The notes: generated by a model not told the origin, from the sequence alone. A stretch of DNA of 64,000 nucleotides from Cupriavidus gilardii (GCF_008801915.1 NZ_VZOV01000002.1:310001-374000), one strand, 5' to 3'. Positions 36,513-46,261 are shown, numbered from the stretch's first letter. Made by a program: numbers and translations.

Positions 36513-37091
36513 ATGCCACGACTGATTTTCTTCTGCGGCCATGCCGGTACCGGCAAGACCACGCTGGCCCATCGGCTGATCGGCCCGCTGATGGAGGCCA
36601 CCGGCGAGCCGTTCTGCCTGCTCGACAAGGACACGCTGTACGGCCGCTACAGCGCCGCCGCGATGGGCGCGCTGACCGGCGACCCCAACGACCGCGACAG
36701 TCCGCTCTATCTGCAGCATCTGCGCGATCCGGAATACCAGGGCCTGCTCGATACCGCGCGCGAGAACCTGGCGCTGGGCATCAGCGCGATCGTGATCGGC
36801 CCGCTGTCGCGCGAGATCCGCGAGCATCGGCTCAGCGATCCGGACTGGCTGGCGGTGCCGGCCGGCACCACGGTGCGCATCGTCTGGGTCCATCTGCCCG
36901 AGGACGAGGCGCACGCGCGCATCGTGCGGCGCGGCAATCCCAACGACGCCTACAAGCTCGCGCACTGGGAAGACTATCGGCGGCGGCGCTTCATGCCGGC
37001 GGCGGCCGACTATCCGGAACTGATCTTCTTCGACAACCTCGCGCCCGGCGAGGCGCAGGTCGCGCGGCTGCTGGACGCGCTGCGCGCCTGA
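36513..37091 (+). CDS. P-loop AAA/kinase-like ATPase
   Basis: A 192-residue P-loop NTPase of the zeta-toxin/gluconokinase-like AAA_33 group. The Walker A motif GHAGTGKTT lies at residues 8-16 of the MPRLIFFCG start. DKDTLYGRYSAAAM follows, and a late VWVHLPEDEAHARIVRRGNP motif resembles the LID of small-molecule kinases. It probably phosphorylates a metabolite, but the substrate is not evident. An in-frame upstream ATG at 36408 would add a Pro/Arg-rich stretch with no similarity, so ATG 36513 is preferred. Confidence 0.82.
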   Translation: MPRLIFFCGHAGTGKTTLAHRLIGPLMEATGEPFCLLDKDTLYGRYSAAAMGALTGDPNDRDSPLYLQHLRDPEYQGLLDTARENLALGISAIVIGPLSREIREHRLSDPDWLAVPAGTTVRIVWVHLPEDEAHARIVRRGNPNDAYKLAHWEDYRRRRFMPAAADYPELIFFDNLAPGEAQVARLLDALRA

Positions 37092-37185
37092 ACACTCGTG
37101 TCGTCCCCTGCAGGCGGGACCCAGTGGCTTGAGCTCAAGTCGCTGGCCCCCCCGCGTTCGCGGGGGCGACAGGGAACCGCCAGCG

Positions 37186-38094
37186 TCAGCGGGCCTGCGC
37201 GATCGCGCTCAGCGCCACCGACGCCGCGACGAAGCCGAACACCGCGGTGACCGCGACCGACGAGCCGAAGCCCGCGCAGGCCAGCCCCTGCGGCCCCTGC
37301 CGCGGCGGGTGGGCGGCGTCGGCGAACGGCGCCTCGTCGATCTCGCATGCCTGCTGTTCGGGCTCGGGATAGCGCAACGGTTCGTCGGAATACACGGCCG
37401 GCAGGCCGAACGGCTTCTTCGGATCGCGCGGCAGACCCCACTGCTTGCGCAGCCCGGCACGGACCTTGGCCAGCAGCGGGTCCTGGATCGTGCGGGACAG
37501 GTCGGCGACGCGCACGCGGGTCGGGTCGAGCTGACCGCCCGCGCCGCCGCAGGTGACGATCGGCAGCCGCTGGCGCCGGGCCCAGCCCAGCATCGCGATC
37601 TTGACCTTGACCGCGTCGATCGCGTCGATCACGTAGTCATGGCCGGCCAGCAGCGCCTCGACGTTGTCGGGCGTCACGAAATCGTCGACGGGACGCACCC
37701 GCACGCGCGGGTTGATCTGCACCAGCCGCTGCGCCATCGCCTCGACCTTGGCGCGCCCGTACTCGTCGCCCAATGCGTGGATCTGCCGGTTGGTATTGGA
37801 CGGCGCGATATGGTCCAGATCGATCAGCGTGATGCGGCCCACCGCGTTGCGGGCCAGTGCCTCGGCGGCCCAGCTGCCGACCCCGCCGATGCCGACCACG
37901 CAGATGCTGGCCGCCTCCAGCCGGGCCAGCCCGTCGGCGCCGTAGAGCCGCGCCACGCCGCCGAAGCGGCGGTGATGGTCGTCGGCCTCGGCGCTGTCGT
38001 GCGGCAGCGCGGCGGGCAGTTCCGCCAGCGCGAGCGCGGCGGCGGGGTCGTCATTGCGGTCGGGTCGGGAGTGCGCGTTGCGGTCGTCGGCCAT
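37186..38094 (-). CDS. tcdA: tRNA threonylcarbamoyladenosine dehydratase
   Basis: A 302-residue E1-like enzyme that cyclises t6A37 to ct6A in ANN-decoding tRNAs, using ATP. The HesA/MoeB/ThiF fold has the nucleotide motif VVGIGGVGSWAAEALAR, ITLIDLDHIAPSNTNRQ and DAIDAVKVK. The C-terminal segment GFGSSVAVTAVFGFVAASVA is a hydrophobic anchor, as in E. coli TcdA. The start is uncertain: ATG 38094 is chosen, but ATG 38109 and others further up are in frame and add an Arg-rich stretch. It is divergent from the AsmA gene. Confidence 0.92.
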   Translation of the reverse strand: MADDRNAHSRPDRNDDPAAALALAELPAALPHDSAEADDHHRRFGGVARLYGADGLARLEAASICVVGIGGVGSWAAEALARNAVGRITLIDLDHIAPSNTNRQIHALGDEYGRAKVEAMAQRLVQINPRVRVRPVDDFVTPDNVEALLAGHDYVIDAIDAVKVKIAMLGWARRQRLPIVTCGGAGGQLDPTRVRVADLSRTIQDPLLAKVRAGLRKQWGLPRDPKKPFGLPAVYSDEPLRYPEPEQQACEIDEAPFADAAHPPRQGPQGLACAGFGSSVAVTAVFGFVAASVALSAIAQAR

Positions 38095-38217
38095 CGAGGA
38101 CTTCACCATCGGCTGGACCCGCCGGCCGAGCAAAGACGGTGGACGGCGGCGGGCAAAAAATGCGGAAAACGCGGGCATCATTGTCAGTCGCATGCCGACA
38201 GGAGGGCCCGGCGCGCA

Positions 38218-38227
38218 ACTATACAAT
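38218..38227. promoter_or_regulatory. Overlapping divergent -10-like elements between tcdA and the AsmA gene
   Basis: TACAAT (38222-38227, plus strand) and TATAGT (38223-38218, minus strand) are both 5/6 matches to -10 and overlap in the only A+T-rich spot of the gap. No good -35 was found for either. Confidence 0.35.
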
Positions 38228-38300
38228 AGCCGCAACGTGGTACGTCCGCCGCGCCAGCGCACCAGCCCGGTCCGCGCGTGCGCCGGCCAGGAGCCCTTCA

Positions 38301-40619
38301 ATGTCGTTGCGCCGCCAGGCCGTGCTGTGGAGTGTGTTGACGCCCTTGGTATTGATCGCGGCGGTGGTGGCGTTCGTGCTGCTGTTCGACTGGAACCGCC
38401 TCAAGCCCTGGCTCAACGAGAAGGTCAGCGATGCCATCGGCCGGCCGTTCGCCGTCAATGGCGACCTGATCCTGACCTGGCGCCGGCCCGAAGGCGAAAG
38501 CGGCTGGCGACGCCTGGTGCCGTGGCCGCGGCTGTCCGCCCGCGACATCACCATCGGCAATCCCGACTGGACCCAGCAGCCGAACCTTGCCACCGCGCGC
38601 GAACTGGTGTTCCTGCTGCGGCCGCTGCCGCTGCTCACGCGCGAAATCTCGCTGCCGACCATCACCATCGACGGCCCGTCGGTCGCGCTCGAGCGGCTGG
38701 CCGACAAGCGCAACAACTGGACCTTCCCCACCCGCGAAGACAAGGAGCCATCGCAATGGCATCTGGAAATCGGCGAGGTGGTGCTCACGCGCGGCCATCT
38801 GGCGCTGAACGATGCCGCCAGCAAGATCGAACTGCGCGCGACGCTCGAAACCATCGGCGATGCCCCGCTGTATGACAAGGATCGCGACGGCCCGCTTGCA
38901 CCTTCATCGGCACCTTCGTCGGCACCTTCGTCGGCACCTTCGTCGGCACCGGCCGCTTCGGCGGCCCCCGCGAGCGGCGCCAGCGGGCCGGCCGCGGCTT
39001 CGGCCGCCGCGGCCTCCGCCGCCAGGGCAAACAGCAAGGGCGAACCGGTCTACGGCATCCGCTGGCGCGCGGTCGGCCACTACAACAAGGCCACCATCAA
39101 CGCCAACGGCAAGGCCGGTGCGGTGCTGAACCTGCGCGACGCCAGCCGGCCCTACCCGCTGCAGGCCGATATCCGCGTCGGCAGCACCCGCGCGCAGATC
39201 GAGGGCACGCTGACCGAGCCCGCCCGGCTCGCCGCGCTGGACCTGATGCTGCAGCTGTCCGGCGAGAGCATGGCCGACCTGTACCCGCTGACCGGCGTGG
39301 TGCTGCCGGAGACGCCGCCGTATCGGACCAACGGCCGGCTGACCGCGACGCTGCGCAAGGGCGCGTCGGTCTACCGCTATCAGGACTTCAGCGGCCGGGT
39401 CGGCGGCAGCGACCTCGGCGGCACGCTGACCTATACGCAGCGCGATCCGCGCCCGCTGCTCGCCGGCGAGCTGGTGTCGAAGCAACTGCGCTTCGAGGAC
39501 CTGGCGCCGCTGATTGGCGCCAACGCCAAGCCGGGACAGGCGGCGCCGCGCAGCCCGGTACGCCAGCCGGCCGACAAGGCGCTGCCGGTGGCGCCGTTCC
39601 GCACCGAACGCTGGGACGACATCGACGCCGACGTGCGTTTCACCGGCCAGCGCATCATCCGCGACGTCGATCTGCCGATCAACAATCTGCAGACCCACAT
39701 CGTGCTGCAGGACGGCGTGCTGAATCTGAAGCCGCTGAACTTCGGCGTCGCCGGCGGCACGCTGAGCTCGACGCTGCAGCTGAACGGCAAGCGCACGCCG
39801 ATGGGCGCGACCATCGACATGACGGCGCGCCGTCTGAAGATCAAGCAACTGTTCCCCAATCTCGAATCGATGCGCGCCAGCATCGGCGAGATCAACGGCG
39901 CGGCCAAGCTGTCCGCCACCGGCAATTCGGTCGCGGCGCTGCTCGGCTCGTCCAACGGCGAGGCGCGGCTGCTGGTCGAGAACGGCACCATCAGCAAGTT
40001 CATCCTGGAGGCGATGGGACTGAACGTCGGCAGCGTGATCATCGCCAAGCTGTTCGGCGACAAGCCGGTGCAGATCCATTGCGGCGTGGCCGACTTCACG
40101 TTCACCAATGGCATGGGCCGGGCCCGCACCTTCGTGATCGACACGCAGGACGCCACCATCAACGCCACCGGCGTGGTCGATCTGGCCAGCGAGCGGCTGG
40201 GCCTGACGATCAACCCCGACTCCAAGGGCATGCGCGTGTTCTCGCTGCGCTCGCCGCTGTATGTCGGCGGCACGCTGAAGGACCCGCGCGTCAGCCCCGA
40301 CATCGGCGTGCTGGCGCTGCGCGCCGGCGGCGCGGTCGCGCTGGCGCTGCTGGCGCCGGTCGCCACGGTGCTGCCGCTGATCGACCTGTCGCCGGCCGAG
40401 GACAGCCAGTGCGGCAAGCTGCTGGCCGAACTGCGCAAGCGCCCGACCGCGCCGCCGCCGGGCAAGACCTATCGCGATTGCCGCGCGCCGGCCGCCTCCG
40501 GTCCGGCCGCGCAGCCGCCGGCGGGCGGCAACGAGCCCGAGCCGCGTCGCCAGAATCCAACCGCGCCGGCCGCACCGTCGCCCGGACCCAACAGATCGCC
40601 GATGTACCAGGGCGGTTGA
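38301..40619 (+). CDS. AsmA family protein
   Basis: A 772-residue protein with one N-terminal membrane segment (residues 7-28) and a large periplasmic beta-rich part. AsmA-family proteins are thought to move phospholipids or tune outer-membrane assembly. The C-terminal AsmA_2-type domain is visible from about residue 455 (QNAxxNxxLQxGxLxLxPLNFxVAGG-like pattern: INNLQTHIVLQDGVLNLKPL and FGVAGGTLSSTLQLNGK), followed by SIGEINGAAKLSATGNSVAA and GRARTFVIDTQDATINATGV. A Ser/Ala/Pro linker at about 195-240 contains a 12-bp DNA tandem repeat. AGGAGC precedes the ATG. Confidence 0.92.
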   Translation: MSLRRQAVLWSVLTPLVLIAAVVAFVLLFDWNRLKPWLNEKVSDAIGRPFAVNGDLILTWRRPEGESGWRRLVPWPRLSARDITIGNPDWTQQPNLATARELVFLLRPLPLLTREISLPTITIDGPSVALERLADKRNNWTFPTREDKEPSQWHLEIGEVVLTRGHLALNDAASKIELRATLETIGDAPLYDKDRDGPLAPSSAPSSAPSSAPSSAPAASAAPASGASGPAAASAAAASAARANSKGEPVYGIRWRAVGHYNKATINANGKAGAVLNLRDASRPYPLQADIRVGSTRAQIEGTLTEPARLAALDLMLQLSGESMADLYPLTGVVLPETPPYRTNGRLTATLRKGASVYRYQDFSGRVGGSDLGGTLTYTQRDPRPLLAGELVSKQLRFEDLAPLIGANAKPGQAAPRSPVRQPADKALPVAPFRTERWDDIDADVRFTGQRIIRDVDLPINNLQTHIVLQDGVLNLKPLNFGVAGGTLSSTLQLNGKRTPMGATIDMTARRLKIKQLFPNLESMRASIGEINGAAKLSATGNSVAALLGSSNGEARLLVENGTISKFILEAMGLNVGSVIIAKLFGDKPVQIHCGVADFTFTNGMGRARTFVIDTQDATINATGVVDLASERLGLTINPDSKGMRVFSLRSPLYVGGTLKDPRVSPDIGVLALRAGGAVALALLAPVATVLPLIDLSPAEDSQCGKLLAELRKRPTAPPPGKTYRDCRAPAASGPAAQPPAGGNEPEPRRQNPTAPAAPSPGPNRSPMYQGG
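38898..38945. repeat. In-frame 12-bp tandem repeat in the AsmA gene
   Basis: Four tandem copies of GCACCTTCGTCG (first copy with one change) encode an APSS repeat in a flexible linker. Copy number can vary by slippage without breaking the frame. Confidence 0.85.
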
Positions 40620-40964
40620 CGCGCAGCGCGATGCACTCGTCTGCGCCGCTGCCTCGGTTACCGATGCTCCAGCGCAACACTCTCGAACGCACGCCCCCTT
40701 TCTGTGCACCAAAACCTAAAAGACCGTTGCACGCTGTCAACAAGCGTCCCATAATTAAATGGCCATTTACATGGAGACGCCAAGCGGTAGCGGCGGCTCG
40801 ATGCACAACACCACGCTGTAAACGGATGGCAATTTGCAGGTGACGTCCTTCAGGATGCCGCCTGTTGCGGGGCGCGGCGCATGCCGCCCCCCGTTCGTCT
40901 TTTTTCGGGTTGTTCCCGTCTTCCGGTCCTTCGTTCCACCTTCCGCCTCCCGGTCCCTGCACGA
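40620..40964 (+). other. Intergenic region between the AsmA and MFS genes
   Basis: 345 bases without a supported gene. It contains an A+T-rich patch with promoter-like elements (40727-40755). A 20-codon frame from ATG 40759 starts only three bases after the -10, so it would need to be leaderless; it has no ribosome site and I do not call it a gene. Downstream, a G+C-rich stretch with short inverted repeats leads to the MFS start. Confidence 0.55.
40727..40755 (+). promoter_or_regulatory. Possible promoter upstream of the MFS gene
   Basis: CATAAT (40750-40755), a 5/6 match to -10, lies 17 bp after TTGCAC, which matches only the TTG of the -35. The leader to the MFS ATG would be about 200 nt, which is long. 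Confidence 0.3.
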
Positions 40965-42158
40965 ATGACGCCGTATCCCGCCGCCGCCATGCCGATCAGT
41001 GTTCTGATCGCGCTGACGGTGTGCAACCACGTGGCGTTCAACGCCAGCCGCGTCGTCGTTTCCCTGTTCGCCATTTCGCTGAAGGCCTCGACCATCACGC
41101 TCGGCCTGCTGATGTCGCTGTACGCGCTGCTGCCGATGCTGCTGGCGATCCGCGCGGGGCGCCGCATCGACCAGATCGGGCCGCGCCGGCCGATGACGGC
41201 GGGCTCGCTGATGGTGGTCGGCGGCACGCTGTTGCCGGCGATCTGGCCGAGCATCGCCGCGCTGTACCTGTCGTGCGCGCTGATCGGTGTCGGCTTCATG
41301 CTGGTCCAGGTCGCGATGCAGCTGCTGATCGGCCAGCTGTCGACCGACGAGACCCGTCTTCGCAACTACACCTGGCATGCGCTGGGCCTGTCGGTGTCGG
41401 GCACGCTCGGTCCGGTGGTGGTCGGCTACGTGATCGAGCACGCCGGCTACCGCCCCGCCTTCCTGCTGCTGGTCGGCGTCGCGCTGATCGGCCAGATCGG
41501 GCTGCGGCTCGTCCATGACCGCCTGCCCGCGCAGGGCGCCGGCGCGGCGCGCCAGGCAGCGCTCGATGGCAGCCGCGGCTCCGCGCTGGACCTGCTGATG
41601 GTGCCCGAGCTGCGCGCCGTCTTCGTCGCCAGCGCGGTGCTGTCCGCCGCGTGGGACCTGCATGCCTTCCTGATCCCGATCCAGGGCACGCGCGTCGGCC
41701 TGTCGCCCTCGTCGATCGGCTGGGTGCTCGGCGCCTTCGCGATCGCCACGCTGGCGATCCGCATCGCGATGCCGCTGGTCACGCGCCATCTGTCCGAATG
41801 GAAGATCATCCGCGGCGCGCTGCTGGTCGGCGGCATCGCCTACCTGCTCTATCCCTTCGTCTCGACGTTCTGGCTGATGTGCTGTCTGGCGTTCGTGCTG
41901 GGACTGGCGCTCGGCAGCGCGCAGCCCAACGTGATGAACATCCTGCATAGCGCGTCGCCGTCGGGCCGCGCCGGCGAGGCGCTGGGCCTGCGCTCGGCCG
42001 TGCTGAACACCAGCCAGGTGGTCTGGCCGCTGACCTTCGGCGTGGTCGGCACCGCGCTGGGCATGCTGCCGATCTTCTTGTCGATGGCCGGCGCGATGGG
42101 CGTCGCCGGTTTCTATTCGCGCGGACAGACGCGCAAGCTGCCGCCGCCGGCCGCCTGA
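40965..42158 (+). CDS. Major facilitator superfamily transporter
   Basis: A 397-residue carrier with about 12 hydrophobic segments. The loop between segments 2 and 3 carries [17 protein letters not shown], a version of the MFS motif GxxxDRxGxR. The middle cytoplasmic loop lies at about residues 190-210. Sequence alone does not name the substrate. ATG 40965 and ATG 40989 are both possible starts. No regulator or enzyme is linked to it that would hint at the cargo; pdxH follows 190 bases downstream. Confidence 0.88.
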   Translation: MTPYPAAAMPISVLIALTVCNHVAFNASRVVVSLFAISLKASTITLGLLMSLYALLPMLLAIRAGRRIDQIGPRRPMTAGSLMVVGGTLLPAIWPSIAALYLSCALIGVGFMLVQVAMQLLIGQLSTDETRLRNYTWHALGLSVSGTLGPVVVGYVIEHAGYRPAFLLLVGVALIGQIGLRLVHDRLPAQGAGAARQAALDGSRGSALDLLMVPELRAVFVASAVLSAAWDLHAFLIPIQGTRVGLSPSSIGWVLGAFAIATLAIRIAMPLVTRHLSEWKIIRGALLVGGIAYLLYPFVSTFWLMCCLAFVLGLALGSAQPNVMNILHSASPSGRAGEALGLRSAVLNTSQVVWPLTFGVVGTALGMLPIFLSMAGAMGVAGFYSRGQTRKLPPPAA

Positions 42159-42348
42159 AGGCCGCCCCGGTGGGAAGGCCAAGCGGAGCCCGGTCGGAGC
42201 CGGCTCGCGGGCCGGGATGCGTTCGCTATACTCGAGGCATCCGGATCCGCATATCGACCGCGCGCAAGCAGGTGCGCCGACGCGATCGGAGAACCGTTCA
42301 GGAATCTTCAGCCATCCCCTCCGCGGCCATGCCGCTGCCCTTCCCGCC

Positions 42349-42987
42349 ATGACGCAACTCGCCGATCTCCGTCGTACCTATGTGCTCGGTTCCCTCACCG
42401 AAGCCGATGTCGCGCCCCAACCCATCGCGCAGTTCGAACGCTGGTTCGAGGAAGCGCTGACCGCCAAGCTGCCCGAGCCCAATGCGATGACGCTGGCCAC
42501 CGTCGATGCAAGCGGCCAGCCGTCGGCCCGCATCGTGCTGCTCAAGGGCATCGACGAGCGCGGCTTCACCTTCTTCACCAATTACGAGAGCCGCAAGGGG
42601 CTGGACCTCGCGGTCAACCCGCGCGCCGCGCTGCTGTTCCACTGGGTTCAGCTCGAACGGCAGGTGCGCATCGAAGGCGTCGTCGAAAAGGTCAGCGACG
42701 CCGAGAGCGATGCCTACTTTGCCTCGCGGCCGCTGGGCTCGCGCATCGGCGCCTGGGCTTCGGCGCAGAGCCAGGAGGTGGCCGACCGCGCGCTGCTGGA
42801 ACAGCGCGAGGCCGAGTTCCGCCAGCGCTTCGGCGAGAACCCGCCGCGGCCGCCGCATTGGGGCGGATATCGCGTGGCGCCGACGCGCGTCGAGTTCTGG
42901 CAGGGCCGCCCGTCGCGGCTGCACGATCGCATCGCTTACCTGCGCCAGCCGGACGGCAGCTGGCGCATCGCGCGCCTGTCGCCGTGA
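42349..42987 (+). CDS. pdxH: Pyridoxine/pyridoxamine 5'-phosphate oxidase
   Basis: A 212-residue FMN flavoprotein that makes pyridoxal 5'-phosphate in the last step of vitamin B6 synthesis and salvage. The family run is clear: [76 protein letters not shown] and the C-terminal [20 protein letters not shown] with RIARLSP. The length equals other PdxH proteins. The ATG at 42349 is the conserved start region ([15 protein letters not shown]). Confidence 0.97.
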   Translation: MTQLADLRRTYVLGSLTEADVAPQPIAQFERWFEEALTAKLPEPNAMTLATVDASGQPSARIVLLKGIDERGFTFFTNYESRKGLDLAVNPRAALLFHWVQLERQVRIEGVVEKVSDAESDAYFASRPLGSRIGAWASAQSQEVADRALLEQREAEFRQRFGENPPRPPHWGGYRVAPTRVEFWQGRPSRLHDRIAYLRQPDGSWRIARLSP

Positions 42988-43048
42988 TCGTTCTGACGGG
43001 CGCGCTGCGCTGTGCCTGTTTTGCCCCTGACATCGACATGGGGTCTAG

Positions 43049-43123
43049 GCAGTGCACTGCACACCGGCGCGGTTTGGCGTATAAAGTGAAACGCCAGACG
43101 CACCCGGCAGCGGGCTCTGGCGT
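43049..43123 (+). promoter_or_regulatory. Palindrome, -10 element and nested leader hairpins upstream of cfa
   Basis: GCAGTGCACTGC (43049-43060) is a perfect 12-bp palindrome. TATAAA (43080-43085) could be a -10, putting the start of RNA near 43092. The transcript would then open with a stem ACGCCAGA (43091-43098) / TCTGGCGT (43116-43123) enclosing CCCG-GCAG-CGGG. The first arm can also pair with GTTTGGCGT (43072-43080). Confidence 0.45.
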
Positions 43124-43214
43124 TGGGTATGGCACAGCTTGATATATCTGGCAGCGAGGCCGCCCACAGCTGTTCGTTCGGAAATATGCCGCCATTCATC
43201 AGGAGGAAAGCCGC

Positions 43215-44447
43215 ATGTTTTTCAAGCAAGCACTGGACACGCAACTGGAGCGCTGGGTCGCGGAACTGCGCGACAAGGCCAACCTGCCCGTCAAGCTGCG
43301 GCTCTGGAATGGCCATGAATACGCGCTGGGCAACTTCGAACAACCCGCGGTCACGCTGACCGTGCGCGAGGCCGGCGCGCTGCCGCTGCTGCTGACGCCG
43401 ACGCTGGACAATCTGGGCGAGGCCTACGTCCAGCAGAAGATCGATCTGGAAGGCAAGCTCGCCGACATCATCGCGGTCGGCTACGGCTTCTCGCGCGCGA
43501 CCACGCAGCTGGCCGGCAGCACGCTGGCGCGCGTCGCGCAACGCTTCACCCATACCAAGCAGGAAGACAAGGCGTCGATCGAATACCACTACGACGTCTC
43601 CAACGACTTCTACAAGCTGTGGCTGGACCCGAACATGGTCTACTCGTGCGCGTACTTCGAGCACGGCACCGAGGACCTGGCCACCGCGCAGCTGAAGAAG
43701 ATCGACCACATCCTGACCAAGATCCGCGTGCAGCCGGGCCAGACGCTGCTCGACATCGGCTGCGGCTGGGGCGCGCTGGTGCTGCGCGCCGCGCAGAAGT
43801 TCGGCGCGCGCTGCGTCGGCATCACGCTGTCGGAGAACCAGTTCGCGCTGGCGACCGAGCGCGTCAGGCAGGCCGGACTGCAGGACCAGATCGAGATCCG
43901 GTTGCAGGACTACCGCGACGTCACCGGCACGTTCGACCGCATCACCAGCGTCGGCATGTTCGAACACGTCGGCAAGGAAAACCTGGTCACCTACTTCAGC
44001 CGCATGTGCGAGCTGCTGGCCGACGACGGCATCGCGATGAACCATGGCATCACCTCGCCCGACCCGGACAGCGGCAAGGTGCCGATGGACGGCGCGCAGT
44101 TCATGGACCGCTACGTGTTCCCGCAGGGCGAGCTGCCGCATATCGGCATGGTGCTGCATACGCTTGCCAAGGGCGGCCTCGAGGCCTACGACGTCGAGCT
44201 GCTGCGCCGGCACTATGCGCAGACGCTGCGGCACTGGGCCGACAACTTCGAGGCGCACGGCGAGACCATCCGCGCGATGGTCGGCGAGAAGAAATACCGC
44301 ATCTGGCGGGTCTATCTGGCCGGCTGCGCGCAGGCCTTCGACAGCGAGAAGATGTCGATCTACCAGGTGGTCTGCCACAAGGCGACCCAGCCGTCGAGCA
44401 CGCTGCCCTGGTCGCGCCATTACATCTACGACAAGACGCTGGATTGA
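43215..44447 (+). CDS. cfa: Cyclopropane-fatty-acyl-phospholipid synthase
   Basis: A 410-residue SAM-dependent enzyme that adds a methylene bridge to unsaturated acyl chains of membrane phospholipids, a stationary-phase and acid-stress change. The N-terminal lipid-binding part (1-110) is followed by IEYHYDVSNDFYKLWLDP and YSCAYFEHGTEDLATAQ, the SAM motif LLDIGCGWGALVLRAA, and VGMFEHVGKENL. The C-terminal YDVELLRRHYAQTLRHW is typical. AGGAGGAAAGCCGC gives a strong ribosome site. The 5' leader is long and structured. Confidence 0.97.
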   Translation: MFFKQALDTQLERWVAELRDKANLPVKLRLWNGHEYALGNFEQPAVTLTVREAGALPLLLTPTLDNLGEAYVQQKIDLEGKLADIIAVGYGFSRATTQLAGSTLARVAQRFTHTKQEDKASIEYHYDVSNDFYKLWLDPNMVYSCAYFEHGTEDLATAQLKKIDHILTKIRVQPGQTLLDIGCGWGALVLRAAQKFGARCVGITLSENQFALATERVRQAGLQDQIEIRLQDYRDVTGTFDRITSVGMFEHVGKENLVTYFSRMCELLADDGIAMNHGITSPDPDSGKVPMDGAQFMDRYVFPQGELPHIGMVLHTLAKGGLEAYDVELLRRHYAQTLRHWADNFEAHGETIRAMVGEKKYRIWRVYLAGCAQAFDSEKMSIYQVVCHKATQPSSTLPWSRHYIYDKTLD

Positions 44448-44509
44448 GGTCCTGGCTTGACGCCGACGTTGCCGACTCGCCGACTCCATCAGGCTCGACT
44501 GAACCCCCT

Positions 44510-45601
44510 TTGACTGAAGATCTGTTCGGCGACCCGGTGTCCGACACGACATCGGGTCGCATCGCTTCTACCGCAGCCCCCGCCGACCCCGCGGCCCCGG
44601 CCGCGTCCGCAACGGGCGCCAAACCGGCCCGGCGCGGCAAGACGGTCCAGCCGGTCGCGCCCTCGGCGGAACTGGCGGCGCTGGCCGCGCGCCTGCCCGC
44701 TCATCTTTATCTCGGCACCTCGACCTGGTCCTATCCCGGCTGGAAAGGCCTGGTCTACGACGGCGACTACAGCGACAGCCTGCTTTCGCGCAAGGGCCTC
44801 GGCGCCTACGCCAGCCATCCGCTGCTGCGCGCGGCCGGCGTGGACCGCGGCTTCTACGCGCCGATTCCGCTGGCCGACTATCTGGCCTACGCGGCGCAGG
44901 TGCCCGACGATTTCCGCTTCCTGGTCAAGGCGCCCGCCAGCGTCTGCGATCCGTGGCTACGGGCGAGCAACGGCGCCGGCCGGCTCGCCAACGCGGCATT
45001 CCTCGATGTCGAGATCGCGATCCGCGACTTCATTGCGCCGGCCACCGCTGGGCTGGGCGCCAAATGCGGGCCGCTGCTGTTCCAGCTGTCGCCGCTGCGC
45101 GCGATGGCGGCCGATGCCGCCGGCTTCCTGTCGCGGCTCGATGCCTTCCTGTCGGCGCTGCCCGCGCTCGACCCGGCGCAGACGCCGAACGCCTGCTACG
45201 CGGTGGAACTGCGCGACCCCGAACTGCTGACGCCGCGCTTCATCAAGCTGCTGCGCGCGCATCGCGTGCGTTTCGGCTGTGCCGCGCGCGACCGCATGCC
45301 GCCGCTGGCGCGCCAGGCCGCGGCGCAGGCGCTGCGCGACGAGGGCGAGCCGGGGCCGCTGGTGCTGCGCTGGCTGCTGCATCAGGGCTATGGCTACGAG
45401 CAAGCCGAGGCGGCGTTCGAACCGTTCGACCGGCTGCACGCGCTCGATCCGCAGACGCTGGCGGCCGCGGCCGATCTGGCCGTGCGTACGCTGCAGGCCG
45501 GGCAACCGGCCTATCTGATCGTCAGCAACAACGCCGAAGGTTGCGCGCCGCTGACGCTGGCGCGGCTGGCGGAAGCGATCGCGCAGCGGCTGGGCGTGTA
45601 G
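44510..45601 (+). CDS. DUF72 family protein
   Basis: A 363-residue protein of the DUF72 family (YecE-like TIM barrel), function unknown. The family start YLGTSTWSYPGWKGLVY lies at about residue 65, after a Pro/Ala-rich tail; LVKAPASVCDPWLR, PLLFQLSPL, YAVELRDPELLTPRF and the C-terminal YLIVSNNAEGCAPLTLARLA (N-N-x-x-G end motif) follow. The start is uncertain because no ATG is available; TTG 44510 giving LTEDLFGDPV is the most likely, and homologues often begin with a TEDLFG-like stretch. It follows cfa closely on the same strand. Confidence 0.85.
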   Translation: MTEDLFGDPVSDTTSGRIASTAAPADPAAPAASATGAKPARRGKTVQPVAPSAELAALAARLPAHLYLGTSTWSYPGWKGLVYDGDYSDSLLSRKGLGAYASHPLLRAAGVDRGFYAPIPLADYLAYAAQVPDDFRFLVKAPASVCDPWLRASNGAGRLANAAFLDVEIAIRDFIAPATAGLGAKCGPLLFQLSPLRAMAADAAGFLSRLDAFLSALPALDPAQTPNACYAVELRDPELLTPRFIKLLRAHRVRFGCAARDRMPPLARQAAAQALRDEGEPGPLVLRWLLHQGYGYEQAEAAFEPFDRLHALDPQTLAAAADLAVRTLQAGQPAYLIVSNNAEGCAPLTLARLAEAIAQRLGV

Positions 45602-45656
45602 CGTCTCGCCGCTGCCGTGTTGGCTGTGATTGGCGTATTGCGCGTTTACTGCGCGC

Positions 45657-46202
45657 TTACTGCGCGCGCAAGCGGTGCGCGAAGCTCTTGCGGAACTTGG
45701 CCACCTTCGGCGAGATCACGAAGGCGCAATAGCCCTGTTCGGGATGATTGCGGAAGTAGTTCTGGTGATAGGCCTCGGCGCGCCAGTAGCGCTGCGCCGG
45801 CTCGACCTGCGTGACCAGCGGCCCGTCGTACAGCTGGCGCGCGGCGATGTCGGCCATCACCTGCTGCGCGGTCGCACGTTGCGCGTCCGAGTGGGTGTAG
45901 ATCACCGAGCGGTATTGCGTGCCGACGTCGTTGCCCTGGCGATTGAGCGTGGTCGGATCGTGGATCGCGAAGAAGATCTCGAGGATCTCGCGATAGGAGA
46001 TCACCGACGGATCGAACGACACCCGCACCACTTCGGCATGGCCGGTGTCACCGCTGCAGACCTGCTCATAGCTGGGATCGTCGACATGGCCGCCGGTATA
46101 GCCGGACTCCACCGCGGTCACGCCCTCGACCTGCTGATAGACCGCCTCCAGGCACCAGAAGCAGCCGCCACCGAGCGTGGCGATTTCGGTTCGATCTTCC
46201 AT
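45657..46202 (-). CDS. msrA: Peptide methionine-S-sulfoxide reductase
   Basis: A 181-residue enzyme that reduces the S form of methionine sulfoxide in proteins. The active site GGCFWCLEA carries the catalytic Cys14. GYTGGHVDDPSYEQVCSGDTGHAE, IHDPTTLNRQGNDVGTQYRS and the late EAYHQNYFRNHPEQGYC with a resolving Cys are all present. It is the last gene of the minus-strand run 45657-51231 but is separated from it by 59 bases and is probably unrelated in function. Confidence 0.97.
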   Translation of the reverse strand: MEDRTEIATLGGGCFWCLEAVYQQVEGVTAVESGYTGGHVDDPSYEQVCSGDTGHAEVVRVSFDPSVISYREILEIFFAIHDPTTLNRQGNDVGTQYRSVIYTHSDAQRATAQQVMADIAARQLYDGPLVTQVEPAQRYWRAEAYHQNYFRNHPEQGYCAFVISPKVAKFRKSFAHRLRAQ

Positions 46203-46261
46203 GGATGCTTACCCGTTGGGATGCGCGGCAAGGCGCGATCGAACGATGATACCCGCCGCGC

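Noticed and set aside
40759..40821. 20-codon leader peptide before the MFS gene
   Set aside because: It starts three bases after the supposed -10, has no ribosome site and no attenuator-like codon run.
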